A DNA stretch of 43,591 bases from Novosphingobium sp. (lineage in GTDB: Bacteria; Pseudomonadota; Alphaproteobacteria; Sphingomonadales; Sphingomonadaceae). A model generated the notes under the pieces. The model searched no databases. It saw only the letters and a program-made list of their open reading frames with translations, and was not told where the DNA came from. The translations under genes and the position numbers were made by a program. This document shows, piece after piece, positions 35,269-43,256 of this stretch (position 1 is the stretch's first letter; the number at the start of each line of letters is the position of its first letter). The DNA lies in assembly GCA_024236235.1 (NCBI GenBank), contig JACKKV010000011.1:1-43591 (forward strand). Direction: 5' to 3'.

Positions 35269-35293
35269 GTTCGATACAAGCCCTGCCACCACC
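35269..35293 (+). repeat. attR candidate, diverged copy of the tRNA-Tyr 3' end
   Basis: This stretch shares GTTCGA, AGCCCTG and CCACCACC with the tRNA-Tyr end at 27121-27146, with a few substitutions and one missing base. The next gene (PAP2) is ordinary chromosome, so the island right end is placed here. The divergence suggests an old insertion, or local sequence errors. Confidence 0.5.
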
Positions 35294-35327
35294 GCCTTCC
35301 TGCAAATTCAGGCTGGCAGCGCCTCTG

Positions 35328-36350
35328 TCAGCTGCGGCTGGGTGAGCCGCTGGCCCACCAGCGCAGGATGCGGGCTGATGCTTTCCACAATGCTGCGACG
35401 CATATAATCGAAACCAGGCCATCGACGAAATAGTGGTAGGCAAGGTGGACCGAACCGATCCAGATGATCACCATGAAGCCAAGGAAGAACCGGCCTGCGG
35501 CTTTCGACACATGGCGCATCGTCAGCCAGTAGAGGAACGCGATCGCGATGTGCATCGAGGGCATGGCGGTGATGCCGCTGCCCAGTCCGTTCGCACCCTC
35601 GTGATAGCGGTCCAGCAGCATGTGCTGAACGTCCAGCGTCATGATTTGAAACAGTGAGTTGGCGGCTTCGAGATAAGCCATCTGCGCGGCAAAGCTGCTT
35701 AATGCTCATGATCGGTGCCAGAAAGCACGGCCCGCATCACCGAGGTGAAAGATGGTGGCGACCAGGCCGCCGATGAATGACCAGGCGAGGACGTAGCCGA
35801 GGAAGAGCGGTGGCGGATGTCGCGGTCAGTCCCGTACCAGGCCATGAAGATGACGCCCGGATAGAGCAGCAGAATCCACAGGCGATAGAAGAATGCGAGC
35901 AGGCGGTGACCGCGGAAAAGCGAGCAGCGGCTGGAACACTTCCTATGCGCTCCTTGCTGGAAGAACAGCGCGGTCGAGCGCGATGAAGGTGGCGTCCCAG
36001 CTGTGCTGTTGAACAGCGGGATCATGGCCTGAATGCCGAGAAGAAGGGCATCAGCACAACGCAGACGATGGCGAGCGAAGCGCCAGCATCCGGGTGCGAT
36101 TGCGCAAGGATCCATAGCGCGCCAGCGCGAAGGTGAGGGGGCGCTTGGGGTGCGCCGGTACCGGTAAAGCTGGATGGAGAGGTCGCCAATCAGCATCACG
36201 CCACAATTTCGCCAGGAAGATCCCGGCATTGCTCACTACTCCGTCAATGCCGAAGAAGATTCCTGTTTCGCCGCCAGCGTTAGCAGAGCGCGCACAGCAG
36301 CGCCGCCGCTGCGGCGGCCGCCCGTTAAGGTTTCGACCGAGACGGTCATC
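35328..36350 (-). pseudogene. PAP2-superfamily membrane phosphatase, frame-disrupted in this sequence
   Basis: The 3' part (35328-35681) is intact and shows the PAP2/inositolphosphotransferase signature: GANGLGSGITAMPSMHIAIA and GSVHLAYHYFVDGLVSIICV. Upstream, family-like pieces appear in changing frames: LAKLWRDADW, PLTFALARYGSLRNRTRM, QAMIPLFNSTAG and LWILLLYPGVIFMAWYGTDR. At least several small insertions and deletions are needed to join them, starting near 35,700. The enzyme would be a multi-span membrane phosphatase acting on lipid phosphates. Since neighbouring essential rpsB shows the same damage, sequence error is more likely than true decay. The 5' end is approximate. Confidence 0.7.
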
Positions 36351-36477
36351 CATGCCCCACCGACTAAAGAGCGCGGATGGTAAACAAACCTCTCAACGCC
36401 AGCGCGTGAGGCTTGGTGATATGCGCGCATCGGGCGGTTTGCTTATCTGGGCGCTGGCCACCTTCTAGATGAGGCCA

Positions 36478-37227
36478 TGCTTGGCGATATTCAGGATAAC
36501 AAGGGCTGCTGCGGCGAAGCGGCCTGGCAGTGGCCGTCGATTCACCCGGAAGGCGCAATTGATTTTGATTGCAGGTGATCTGCCTGGTCGGTGGCACTGT
36601 TCGCATGGGAGACGATCGCCTGGCCGATGGGCCGGGCTGACCCTGTGCATCCTGGCGTTCTTTCGTGATCCGGTGGGTCGTGCCTGCAGGGCGGGGGCTG
36701 ATCATCGCCCTGGCGGACGGGCTTGGTGCTGCCGCGTATCCGAGAGGTCGAGCCACCGCGCGAATTGCGGTGGAAGATGGCAGGGTCGCTCGTTTCGGCG
36801 GCGCGCGCCGGTGACGCGTACTCCATTTCAAGGAGCGTGTTCGACGTACACATAAACCGTGGCGCGCTGATCGGCGGAACGGTCCGACGGGTGGTCTATA
36901 TTCGGCAAGTTCTTAATGCCGACCTCGACAAGGCGAGCGAGGAGAACGATGCCAGCATCTGGCGACCGAAGGGGCTGATGGCACGGTGATCGGCTGGTTT
37001 ACCCAGATCGCGGGGCTGGTGGCGCGGCGGATCGTGCTCGTGAAGCTGGCGATATCACCGCGGCGGGCCAGCGACCGGCTGATCTGTTTCGGCAGCCGCG
37101 TGGACGTATACCTTCCTGCCGACGGACGCGAAAGCCATTCTTCAGCCAGCAAAGATCATCGCCGGGGAAATGACCGCGCAACTTTGGCCAGCAGCAGCAG
37201 CCAGGCTGTTCGCTGCCAGACCGATGA
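36478..37227 (+). pseudogene. psd: Phosphatidylserine decarboxylase, frame-disrupted in this sequence
   Basis: Pieces in all three frames match the proenzyme that makes phosphatidylethanolamine: LTLCILAFFRDPV, then SVFDVHINRG, GGTVRRVVYI, LNADLDKASEEN, IGWFTQIAGLVARRIV and FGSRVDVYLPADGR. The cleavage site near the C-terminus can be sensed in CFGSRVDVYLP, where family members have a Gly-Ser pair, here also GS. Frame changes are frequent. The likely stop TGA at 37225-37227 overlaps the pssA ATG as ATGA. The start at 36478 (ATGCTTGGCGATATTCAGG) is approximate. I read the damage as sequence error. Confidence 0.75.
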
Positions 37228-38020
37228 GGCGCTGGAGACCGGGGCGCCGCCGCATTTGCCGCGGGGCCTCAGCCGATCCGGGCGCTCGCCCAATGCGATT
37301 ACCGTCGCCGCCCTCTGTCTGGGCTGACGGGCATCCGGTTCGCCGCCATCGTCGGCGGCGATTGGGAAAAGGCCGTGCTGGCGGTCATCTTTGCGGGCTG
37401 CTGACGGCATCGACGAAGCGCATTGCGCGCTCGCTCAAGGCCGAATCGCGCTTCTGGGCAGAGCTGGACAGTCTGGCGGATTCGCTCTCCGCTGCTCCCG
37501 CGCTGATCCTGTTCCTCTGGTCGTTGGGCGCGATCTGCCGCGCTTTGCTGGCTTCTTGCGGCGCTGGCTCGCCATATTCGCTGCGTGCTGCGCCCACAGA
37601 TTCAATGCGCGCATCGATTCACGATCAGCCGCACAACCGGCCGGTTTCCTGACGGGGTTCTGGCGCCGGCCGGGGCGGGCTATGATGCCGCTCTATCTCT
37701 GGATCGCCAGCGGACTGGACCTGTTTCGCGAACCCATCCTGGTTGCGTTGGTGGCCGTGATCGCTTTGATGATTTCCAACATGGCGACGCTGAGCTGGAC
37801 GCGTCGCCTGTGCCGCGCCGCAATGTCCGGCTGGAGATGCTGGCGCTGTCTGGTCTGGCTCGCAGCCCTGCTGGGACCGAGCCGTGGTGATTGGCCGGCA
37901 TCTGCGTGATCTTATCTCCTTCGTTCCCTATGGGACTGGCGGCTCATGCCTGGGATCAGGCGGCAGCGCGCAGCGCGCAAGGTGAAGCCGCTGACCTGGA
38001 TTCCGGTACCTTTGTGTGAT
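37224..38020 (+). pseudogene. pssA: CDP-diacylglycerol-serine phosphatidyltransferase, frame-disrupted in this sequence
   Basis: Pieces of a CDP-alcohol phosphatidyltransferase are clear: PNAITVAALCLG, LKAESRFWAELDSLADSLSA, APALILFLWSLGAI, then AGFLTGF, LYLWIASGLDLFREPILVAL and ISNMATLSW. The signature DG(x)2AR...G(x)3D is split by a frame change near 37,400 where the run should read DGxDGRIAR. The enzyme supplies phosphatidylserine to Psd; the psd-pssA order is standard. Ends are approximate; the last residues may be KPLTWIPVPL. Sequence error is the likely cause of the breaks. Confidence 0.75.
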
Positions 38021-38022
38021 CA

Positions 38023-38193
38023 GCGCAGCCGGGCAGGGCATTTCGCCTGGCTGCAGCGCTGCGTCGAACGTTCCAGTTCCGGCAGGAGGCGCATGCGCCC
38101 GCCATGCATCGACGAGCGAACAGGGTGAGAGGCTGGCGATGGCTGTGGCTGCAGCCGCCCACACAGGAAGATCGTGGCGATTGTGGCAAGCAT
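38023..38193 (-). pseudogene. Small membrane-protein-like frame, disrupted, unidentified
   Basis: Read on the minus strand from ATG 38193, the sequence gives MLATIATIFL and then, after a frame change, WAAAATAIASLS and further on LVDAWRA and LLPELE. This looks like a short protein with one N-terminal hydrophobic segment and a charged tail. I do not recognise it. AAGGGAGCC precedes the start. It would converge with pssA. The frame breaks are of the same kind as in the neighbours. Confidence 0.3.
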
Positions 38194-38561
38194 GTCTGGC
38201 TCCCTTCATCATGCGTATTCCGCGCTGCCACCCCTGTGGACAGCCTGTGGCGACTTGTGAAAAGGTCTGAATCGGATACTTGTTCCTATTCGTTTCAGAC
38301 GCGCTTATGTTCCCTGTATGTTCCTGATGTCAAGCGGCATATTGCACTCAGGTCCACGCGCTACGCAGTTTGGGGCTGGATCGAGGTGCTATTATGCTGG
38401 CGGGGCTGCGCGCCTGGTGGGCCTGATATGCAACCCTGCATGTGTCCGGTTTCGGGCAAATTCACGCGAGCGCACATACCGGTGCCGCAGCGGGATGAGG
38501 GTTTCGACCCTGGGCCGCACGGTTCCAGCTTTCCAGAGGCATAACCGAAGGGAATTGAATC
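38194..38561. other. Intergenic and leader region before rpsB
   Basis: I see no gene here. The region contains a GTTC-N7-GTTC sequence at 38309-38323 and the leader before rpsB (GAAGGGAATTGAATC as likely ribosome-binding region at about 38,548-38,561). It lies inside the error-rich block, so promoter boxes cannot be read with confidence. Confidence 0.4.
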
Positions 38562-39341
38562 TTGGCGACGGCACCGACCGTTACCATGCAGCACTGATCG
38601 AAGCCGGCGCGCATTTCGCACCACCTACCGCTGGAACCCGCGCATGAAGCCGTATATTCGGTTCGCGAAACAGCATTCACATTTTATTGATCTGTCGCAG
38701 ACCAGCGCTGATGGCGCGCGCTGGATTTCGTGGAGCGATTCGTGCGGGCGGCAAGGTGCTGTTCGGGGACCAAGCGCCAGGCGCAAGACCTGATTGCACA
38801 GGCCAGGCATGCCTGCGTGGCCAGGCATTTCGTCAATCACCGCTGGAGTTAAGGCATGCTCACCAACTTGGAAGATGATTTCGCAGCCAGACTGGCGGCC
38901 TGGAAGCTTGAAGAACAACTGTCCGGCGAAACCGCGGGCCTGACCAAGAAGGAAGTCCTGCAGCTCACGCGCGAACGTGACAAGCTGGAGCTTTCGCTTG
39001 GCGGGATCCGCGACATGGGCGGTATTCCGGATGTGATGTTCGTGATTGACGCCAACAAGGAAGAACTGGCGATCAAGGAAGCCAATGTGCTGGGCATCCC
39101 GGTGGTTGCCATCCTCGACACCAATGTCGATCCCAGCGGCATCGCATTCCCGGTTCCGGCCAATGATGACGCCAGCCGCGCTATCCGCCTCTATTGCGAA
39201 GCGATTGCCGCTGCCGCCAATTCGGGCCGTAATGCGGGCGTGGTCGATTCCGGCGCGGATATCGGCGAACTCGACCAGCCGGTGGAAGAAGTGCTGGCGG
39301 TTGAAACGCCGGCTGCCGAGGCTCCTTCCGAAACCGCCTGA
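38562..39341 (+). CDS. rpsB: 30S ribosomal protein S2, 5' half disrupted in this sequence
   Basis: From about 38,905 to the stop the frame is clean and is plainly S2: LEEQLSGETAGLTKKEVLQL, GGIRDMGGIPDVMFVIDANK, AILDTNVDPSGIAFPVPAND and the acidic tail. Before that, family pieces occur in shifting frames: TAPTV, LIEAGAHF, WNPRMKPYI, then DLSQT, RAGGKVLF and NHRWS near the ATG CTC ACC AAC. Extra or missing bases are visible, for example an extra T in AACTTGGAAG at 38868 and in CATTTTATT near 38,678. The start should be an ATG but reads TTG at 38562. S2 is essential, so these must be errors in the sequence unless another copy exists. Confidence 0.85.
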
Positions 39342-39398
39342 GCGGCGGCACTGACCGGTCCTGCATTGCAAGGGCTGTAACATTCTTCGGCCACAGCG

Positions 39399-39426
39399 CG
39401 CCGGGCCCGGTTTTTCGGGTCTGGCG
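39399..39426 (+). promoter_or_regulatory. Hairpin between rpsB and tsf
   Basis: CGCCGGGCCCG (39399-39409), loop GTTTTT, CGGGTCTGGCG (39416-39426): 11 pairs with two G-U. The T-run is in the loop, so it is more likely a processing or attenuation hairpin than a full terminator. Confidence 0.5.
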
Positions 39427-39456
39427 CCGCCGAAATCTTACAAGAGGACATACACC

Positions 39457-40383
39457 ATGGCTGCATACACCGCCGCTGATGTGAAGAACCTGCGTGAACG
39501 CACTGGCGCGGGCATGATGGATTGCAAGAAAGCGCTCGACGAAACCAATGGCGATCTCGAAGCTGCGGTTGACGCGCTGCGCGCCAAGGGGCTGGCCGCC
39601 GCGCAGAAGAAGTCGAGCCGCACGGCCGCCGAAGGTCTGGTCGGCGTTGCTGTCGAAGGCACAAGGGGCGTGGCGGTTGAGGTCAATTCCGAAACCGATT
39701 TCGTCGCCAAGAATGACCAGTTCCAGGATTTCGTCCGCAAGACCACGCAGGTCGCGCTCGGCCAGTCGTCGGACGACGTCGAAGCGCTCAAGGGTGCTGC
39801 CTATCCCGGTGGCGGGACCGTGGGCGACAAGCTGACCAACAATGTTGCGACGATCGGTGAAAACCAGCAGGTCCGCCGGATGAAGACCGTTGCGGTCAGC
39901 CAGGGCGTGATCGTTCCCTACATGCACAATGCCGCTGCCGAAAACCTCGGCAAGATCGGCGTGCTGGTCGCGCTGGAGAGCGAGGCTCCGGCTGACGCGC
40001 TTGAGGCGCTGGGCAAGCAGCTGGCGATGCATATCGCTGCCGCCTTCCCCCAGGCGCTGGACGCGGACGGGCTCGATCCCGAAGTGATCGAGCGGGAACG
40101 CGCGATCGCCCGCGAAAAGGCTGCTGAAAGCGGCAAGCCCGAAAATGTGCAGGAAAAGATGGTGGAAGGCGCGATTGCCAAGTTCGCCAAGGAAAATGCG
40201 CTGCTCAGCCAGGTCTTCGTGATGGACAACAAGACCCCGATCCAGCAGGTCGTCGATCAGGCGGGCAAGGAAGCCGGCGCCAGGATCGTCCTGAAGGACT
40301 ATGTCCGCTTCCAGCTGGGCGAAGGCATCGAAAAGGAAGAAAGCGACTTCGCGGCGGAAGTGGCTGCGGCTGTCGCCGGCTGA
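39457..40383 (+). CDS. tsf: Elongation factor Ts
   Basis: The 308-residue guanine nucleotide exchange factor for EF-Tu. The N-terminal UBA-like domain reads TAADVKNLRERTGAGMMDCK and KALDETNGDLEAAVDALR; the exchange core has the hallmark NSETDFVAKNDQFQDFV. The rest shows MHIAAAFPQALDADGLDPEV and VIERERAIAREKAAESGKPE as usual. AAGAGGACA precedes the ATG. It is downstream of rpsB, with a terminator after it. Confidence 0.98.
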   Translation: MAAYTAADVKNLRERTGAGMMDCKKALDETNGDLEAAVDALRAKGLAAAQKKSSRTAAEGLVGVAVEGTRGVAVEVNSETDFVAKNDQFQDFVRKTTQVALGQSSDDVEALKGAAYPGGGTVGDKLTNNVATIGENQQVRRMKTVAVSQGVIVPYMHNAAAENLGKIGVLVALESEAPADALEALGKQLAMHIAAAFPQALDADGLDPEVIERERAIAREKAAESGKPENVQEKMVEGAIAKFAKENALLSQVFVMDNKTPIQQVVDQAGKEAGARIVLKDYVRFQLGEGIEKEESDFAAEVAAAVAG

Positions 40384-40407
40384 TCCCTTCGATCACGCAA
40401 ATCCTGT

Positions 40408-40440
40408 CCCCGCGCGGCTTCGTGGCTGCGCGGGGATTTT
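40408..40440 (+). terminator. Intrinsic terminator after tsf
   Basis: CCCCGCGC (40408-40415) pairs with GCGCGGGG (40428-40435), then ATTTT. The loop of 12 contains a second short pairing (GGCTTCGTGGCT). Confidence 0.8.
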
Positions 40441-40538
40441 CATATCCACCGCTGGTGCGCGGCCAGCCCCTTGGCAGGCGGCGCGGGCGGATTATAAGGG
40501 CGGCCCGCCCTCGCACTGTTCAAAGGATGCCGCCCGCA

Positions 40539-41261
40539 ATGCCTGCTTCCCGTTACAAGCGTATCCTGCTCAAGCTGTCGGGCGAGGTGCTGATGGGAAA
40601 CCAGCAGTTCGGCATTGATCCCGAATTCGTCGCGGAACTGGCCCGGGAAGTGAAACTGGCCAAGGAAACCGGGCTTGAAATATGCCTGGTCATTGGCGGC
40701 GGCAATATCTTTCGCGGCATGGCCGGGGCGGCCAGGGGCATGGACCGCGCTCAGGCGGATTACATGGGCATGCTGGCCACGGTGATGAACGCGCTGGCCA
40801 TGCAGAATGCGCTGGAACAGCTGGGCGTCGATACGCGCGTGCAATCTGCGATCCAGATGGATGCGGTGTGCGAACCGGTGATCCGGCGCCGCGCAGAACG
40901 CCATCTGGAAAAAGGCCGTGTGGTGATCTTCGCGGCCGGTGTCGGCAGCCCTTATTTCACCACGGATAGCGGGGCGGCACTGCGCGCGGCGGAAATGAAA
41001 TGCGATGCGCTGTTCAAGGGCACCAGCGTGGATGGGGTTTATGACAGCGACCCCAAGGTAAATTCCCAGGCCAAACGCTTTGATTCAGTAACTTATGACA
41101 GGGTGTTGGCAGATAATCTGAAGGTTATGGACGCATCGGCGGTGGCGCTGTGCCGCGATAACGAGATTCCCATCGTGGTGTTTTCGATCCGGGAGAAGGG
41201 CAATCTGGCGCGCGTGCTGGCGGGCGAGGGCGTGCAGACAATCGTGAGGAAGGAAGCCTGA
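40539..41261 (+). CDS. pyrH: UMP kinase
   Basis: A 240-residue hexameric bacterial UMP kinase of the amino-acid-kinase fold, phosphorylating UMP to UDP. Motifs are RILLKLSGEVLMGNQQFGID, LVIGGGNIFRG, the GMLATVMNALAMQNALEQLG helix, FAAGVGSPYFTTDSGAALRA and LFKGTSVDGVYDSDPK. I chose ATG 40539, which gives the normal N-terminus; ATG 40527 would add four residues. It is first of a tight cluster: frr starts 2 bases after its stop. Confidence 0.97.
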   Translation: MPASRYKRILLKLSGEVLMGNQQFGIDPEFVAELAREVKLAKETGLEICLVIGGGNIFRGMAGAARGMDRAQADYMGMLATVMNALAMQNALEQLGVDTRVQSAIQMDAVCEPVIRRRAERHLEKGRVVIFAAGVGSPYFTTDSGAALRAAEMKCDALFKGTSVDGVYDSDPKVNSQAKRFDSVTYDRVLADNLKVMDASAVALCRDNEIPIVVFSIREKGNLARVLAGEGVQTIVRKEA

Positions 41262-41263
41262 CA

Positions 41264-41821
41264 ATGGCAAAATATGACAAGGCCGATATCGAACGGCGCA
41301 TGGCCGGGGCGGTGGAATCGCTCAAAAGCGATCTGGGCGGGCTGCGCACCGGGCGCGCCAATGTGACCCTGCTCGATCCCGTCGTGGTCGAAGTCTATGG
41401 CGCGATGATGCCTCTCAACCAGGTGGCCACCGTCAACGCGCCCGAACCGCGCATGCTCAGCGTGCAGGTGTGGGACAAGTCGAACCTGACCGCGGTGGAA
41501 AAGGGTATCGCCAAGGCCGGGCTGGGGCTCAACCCGATGATTGACGGGCAGACCATCCGCCTGCCGATCCCCGATCTGACCGAGGAACGGCGCAAGGAAC
41601 TGGCCAAGCTGGCGGGCCAGTATTCGGAAAAAGCGAAGATCGCCATCCGCAACGTCCGGCGCGACGGGATGGAAGCGTTGAAGGAAGATGAAAAGAAAAA
41701 GGAAATCAGCGAGGACGACCGCAAGCGCAGGGAGGAGGACGTCCAGAAACTGACCGATGAATATGTGAAGCAGGCGGATGAAGCCGCCGCGCACAAGGAA
41801 AAGGAAATCCTCAGCCAGTGA
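41264..41821 (+). CDS. frr: Ribosome recycling factor
   Basis: A 185-residue two-domain factor that with EF-G splits post-termination ribosomes. It reads RMAGAVESLKSDLGGLRTGR, VTLLDPVVVEVYGAMMPLNQ, LGLNPMIDGQTIRLPIPDLT and RKELAKLAGQYSEKAKIAIR, all standard. It starts 2 bases after pyrH and its TGA overlaps the uppS GTG. Confidence 0.98.
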   Translation: MAKYDKADIERRMAGAVESLKSDLGGLRTGRANVTLLDPVVVEVYGAMMPLNQVATVNAPEPRMLSVQVWDKSNLTAVEKGIAKAGLGLNPMIDGQTIRLPIPDLTEERRKELAKLAGQYSEKAKIAIRNVRRDGMEALKEDEKKKEISEDDRKRREEDVQKLTDEYVKQADEAAAHKEKEILSQ

Positions 41822-42501
41822 CCGCCGCTGCGCGCGGCGCGCGCCATGTTGCGATCATCATGGATGGCAATGGCCGGTGGGCAAAACGACGCCACCTGCC
41901 CCGCGTGGTTGGCCACCAGCGCGGGGTGGAAGCGGTGCGCGCGCTGGTGCGCGGGTGCCGTCAGCTGGGGCTGGAATGCCTTACGCTCTATGCCTTCTCC
42001 TCCGAGAACTGGAAGCGCCCGGAAGATGAGGTGGGCGATCTGATGAACCTGATGCGCAAGTTCATCAAATCCGACCTGCCCGACTTCATCGAACACGGAG
42101 TGCGGCTGAAGATCATCGGCGACTGGCAGGGGCTGGCGCCTGACATCGTCACCATGCTGGACGATGCGCTGGAACGCACGGCTGGCGGGAGCATGACCGT
42201 GGCGGTGGCGCTCAATTACGGGTCGCAGCAGGAAATCGCGCGCGCTGCCAGCCGTGCGGCGGCCAAGGGGCAGGTTACGCCAGAGGCGATAGAGGCTGAG
42301 CTGGACACGGCGGACCTGCCGCCGCTTGACCTGCTGATCCGCACCTCGGGCGAAGTGCGCCTGTCGAACTTCCTGCTGTGGCAGGCGGCCTATGCGGAAA
42401 TGTATTTCACTGATGTCCTGTGGCCTGATTTCAAGGTCGAGCATCTGCAGGCGGCGCTTGACGAATTTGCAACGCGGGAACGGCGCTATGGCGGGCGGTG
42501 A
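41818..42501 (+). CDS. uppS: Isoprenyl transferase (undecaprenyl diphosphate synthase)
   Basis: A 227-residue cis-prenyltransferase making the C55 carrier for peptidoglycan. The catalytic Asp lies in HVAIIMDGNGRWAKRRHLPR; then LYAFSSENWKRPEDEV, VALNYGSQQEI and LLIRTSGEVRLSNFLLWQAA, AYAEMYFTDVLWPDF. The GTG start at 41818 overlaps the frr stop as GTGA. Its 3' end overlaps cdsA by 14 bases. Confidence 0.97.
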   Translation: MTAAARGARHVAIIMDGNGRWAKRRHLPRVVGHQRGVEAVRALVRGCRQLGLECLTLYAFSSENWKRPEDEVGDLMNLMRKFIKSDLPDFIEHGVRLKIIGDWQGLAPDIVTMLDDALERTAGGSMTVAVALNYGSQQEIARAASRAAAKGQVTPEAIEAELDTADLPPLDLLIRTSGEVRLSNFLLWQAAYAEMYFTDVLWPDFKVEHLQAALDEFATRERRYGGR

Positions 42502-43252
42502 ACCTGCGAAGAAATCCGACCTCGGCGTGCGAACGCTGTCAGCCGTCGTCATGCTGGCGGTGGCAGGGACGGCGCTGTGGCTGGGGGGATGGTGGTGGAC
42601 GGTGTTTGTGGCCGCTGTTGCGCTGGGTGTGTTGTGGGAATGGTGGCAACTCACGAATCGCATTTCGTCGAGAACTATTAGCCGGGTTTCGTGGCTGATC
42701 GTAGGACTGGTATACGTCGGTTCGGCTTCAGCCCTATTGGCTGCTTTGGGTTGGGCCGCCCATTTGGAATGGGTGCGTTTCACGATGATTGCGGGAGTGA
42801 TCGGTACCGATGTAGGTGCATATTTCGCCGGTCGGACAATCGGAGGCCCCAAAATAGCTCCACGCATTAGCCCATCAAAGACGTGGTCGGGATTGGGGGG
42901 AGGTGTAGTCGGAGCATTTCTTGCAATCTCTGCGATGGCTCTTTTGGTACCCCCACAGGATATGAAGGCGATTCCCGGGACTTCACCAGGACACTTCTAT
43001 TGGACGGATATGTTTGAGAGCTGGCACGATGCTCTCATTCCCTGCTTGATTACCGGCTTGCTAATAGCAGTAATAGCCCAGTCAGGCGACTTCTTCGAAA
43101 GCTGGATGAAGCGGCGCGCGGGCGTGAAGGATTCCAGCAACCTGATCCCCGGACACGGCGGACTTTTCGATAGGGTGGATGGCCTGCTGGCTGTATGCTT
43201 TGCCGGTGCGATGGTTTTGGTGGTGCTGTTTCTCACAACCGGTATTCATTGA
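42488..43252 (+). CDS. cdsA: Phosphatidate cytidylyltransferase
   Basis: A 254-residue multi-span inner-membrane enzyme that makes CDP-diacylglycerol for all phospholipids. The motifs are GTDVGAYFAGRTIGGPKIAP, ISPSKTWSGLGGG and the signature SWMKRRAGVKDSSNLIPGHG with GGLFDRVDGLL. It starts inside uppS (ATG 42488), which is preceded by TATGGCGG in the end of uppS. Between about 42,655 and 43,085 codons become unlike both flanks (GTA, ATA, GGA, CTA, TTG), while the protein stays intact. The product feeds pssA. Confidence 0.95.
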   Translation: MAGGEPAKKSDLGVRTLSAVVMLAVAGTALWLGGWWWTVFVAAVALGVLWEWWQLTNRISSRTISRVSWLIVGLVYVGSASALLAALGWAAHLEWVRFTMIAGVIGTDVGAYFAGRTIGGPKIAPRISPSKTWSGLGGGVVGAFLAISAMALLVPPQDMKAIPGTSPGHFYWTDMFESWHDALIPCLITGLLIAVIAQSGDFFESWMKRRAGVKDSSNLIPGHGGLFDRVDGLLAVCFAGAMVLVVLFLTTGIH

Positions 43253-43256
43253 GCAG

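Larger units (their letters stand above)
27145..35293 (+). mobile_element. Integrative island of about 8 kb in tRNA-Tyr carrying the hxs genes
   Basis: It is bounded by tRNA-Tyr and a diverged copy of its 3' end, with TGTGGGGC boxes just inside both ends. Genes all read rightwards: integrase, unknown protein, Xis-like HTH, HTH/CxxC protein, second recombinase, hxsA, hxsD, hxsB, hxsC. No conjugation, replication or phage structural genes are seen, so movement would depend on a helper or on uptake of DNA. Confidence 0.75.
34850..35327. other. Non-coding right end of the island
   Basis: No convincing gene lies in this stretch of 478 bases. It holds the hxs terminator, a perfect 12-bp inverted repeat at 35118-35144, two TGTGGGGC octamers at 35197-35216, an AT-rich patch at about 35223-35268 and the degenerate tRNA-like repeat at 35269-35293. 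The order (arm sites, AT-rich bend, core site) is what one expects of an attachment region. Confidence 0.6.

Noticed and set aside
35690..38905. Genuine cluster of four pseudogenes produced by island insertion
   Set aside because: One of the genes is rpsB, which is essential, and its 3' half is perfect. Mixed small errors over a sharply bounded block point to poor sequence.
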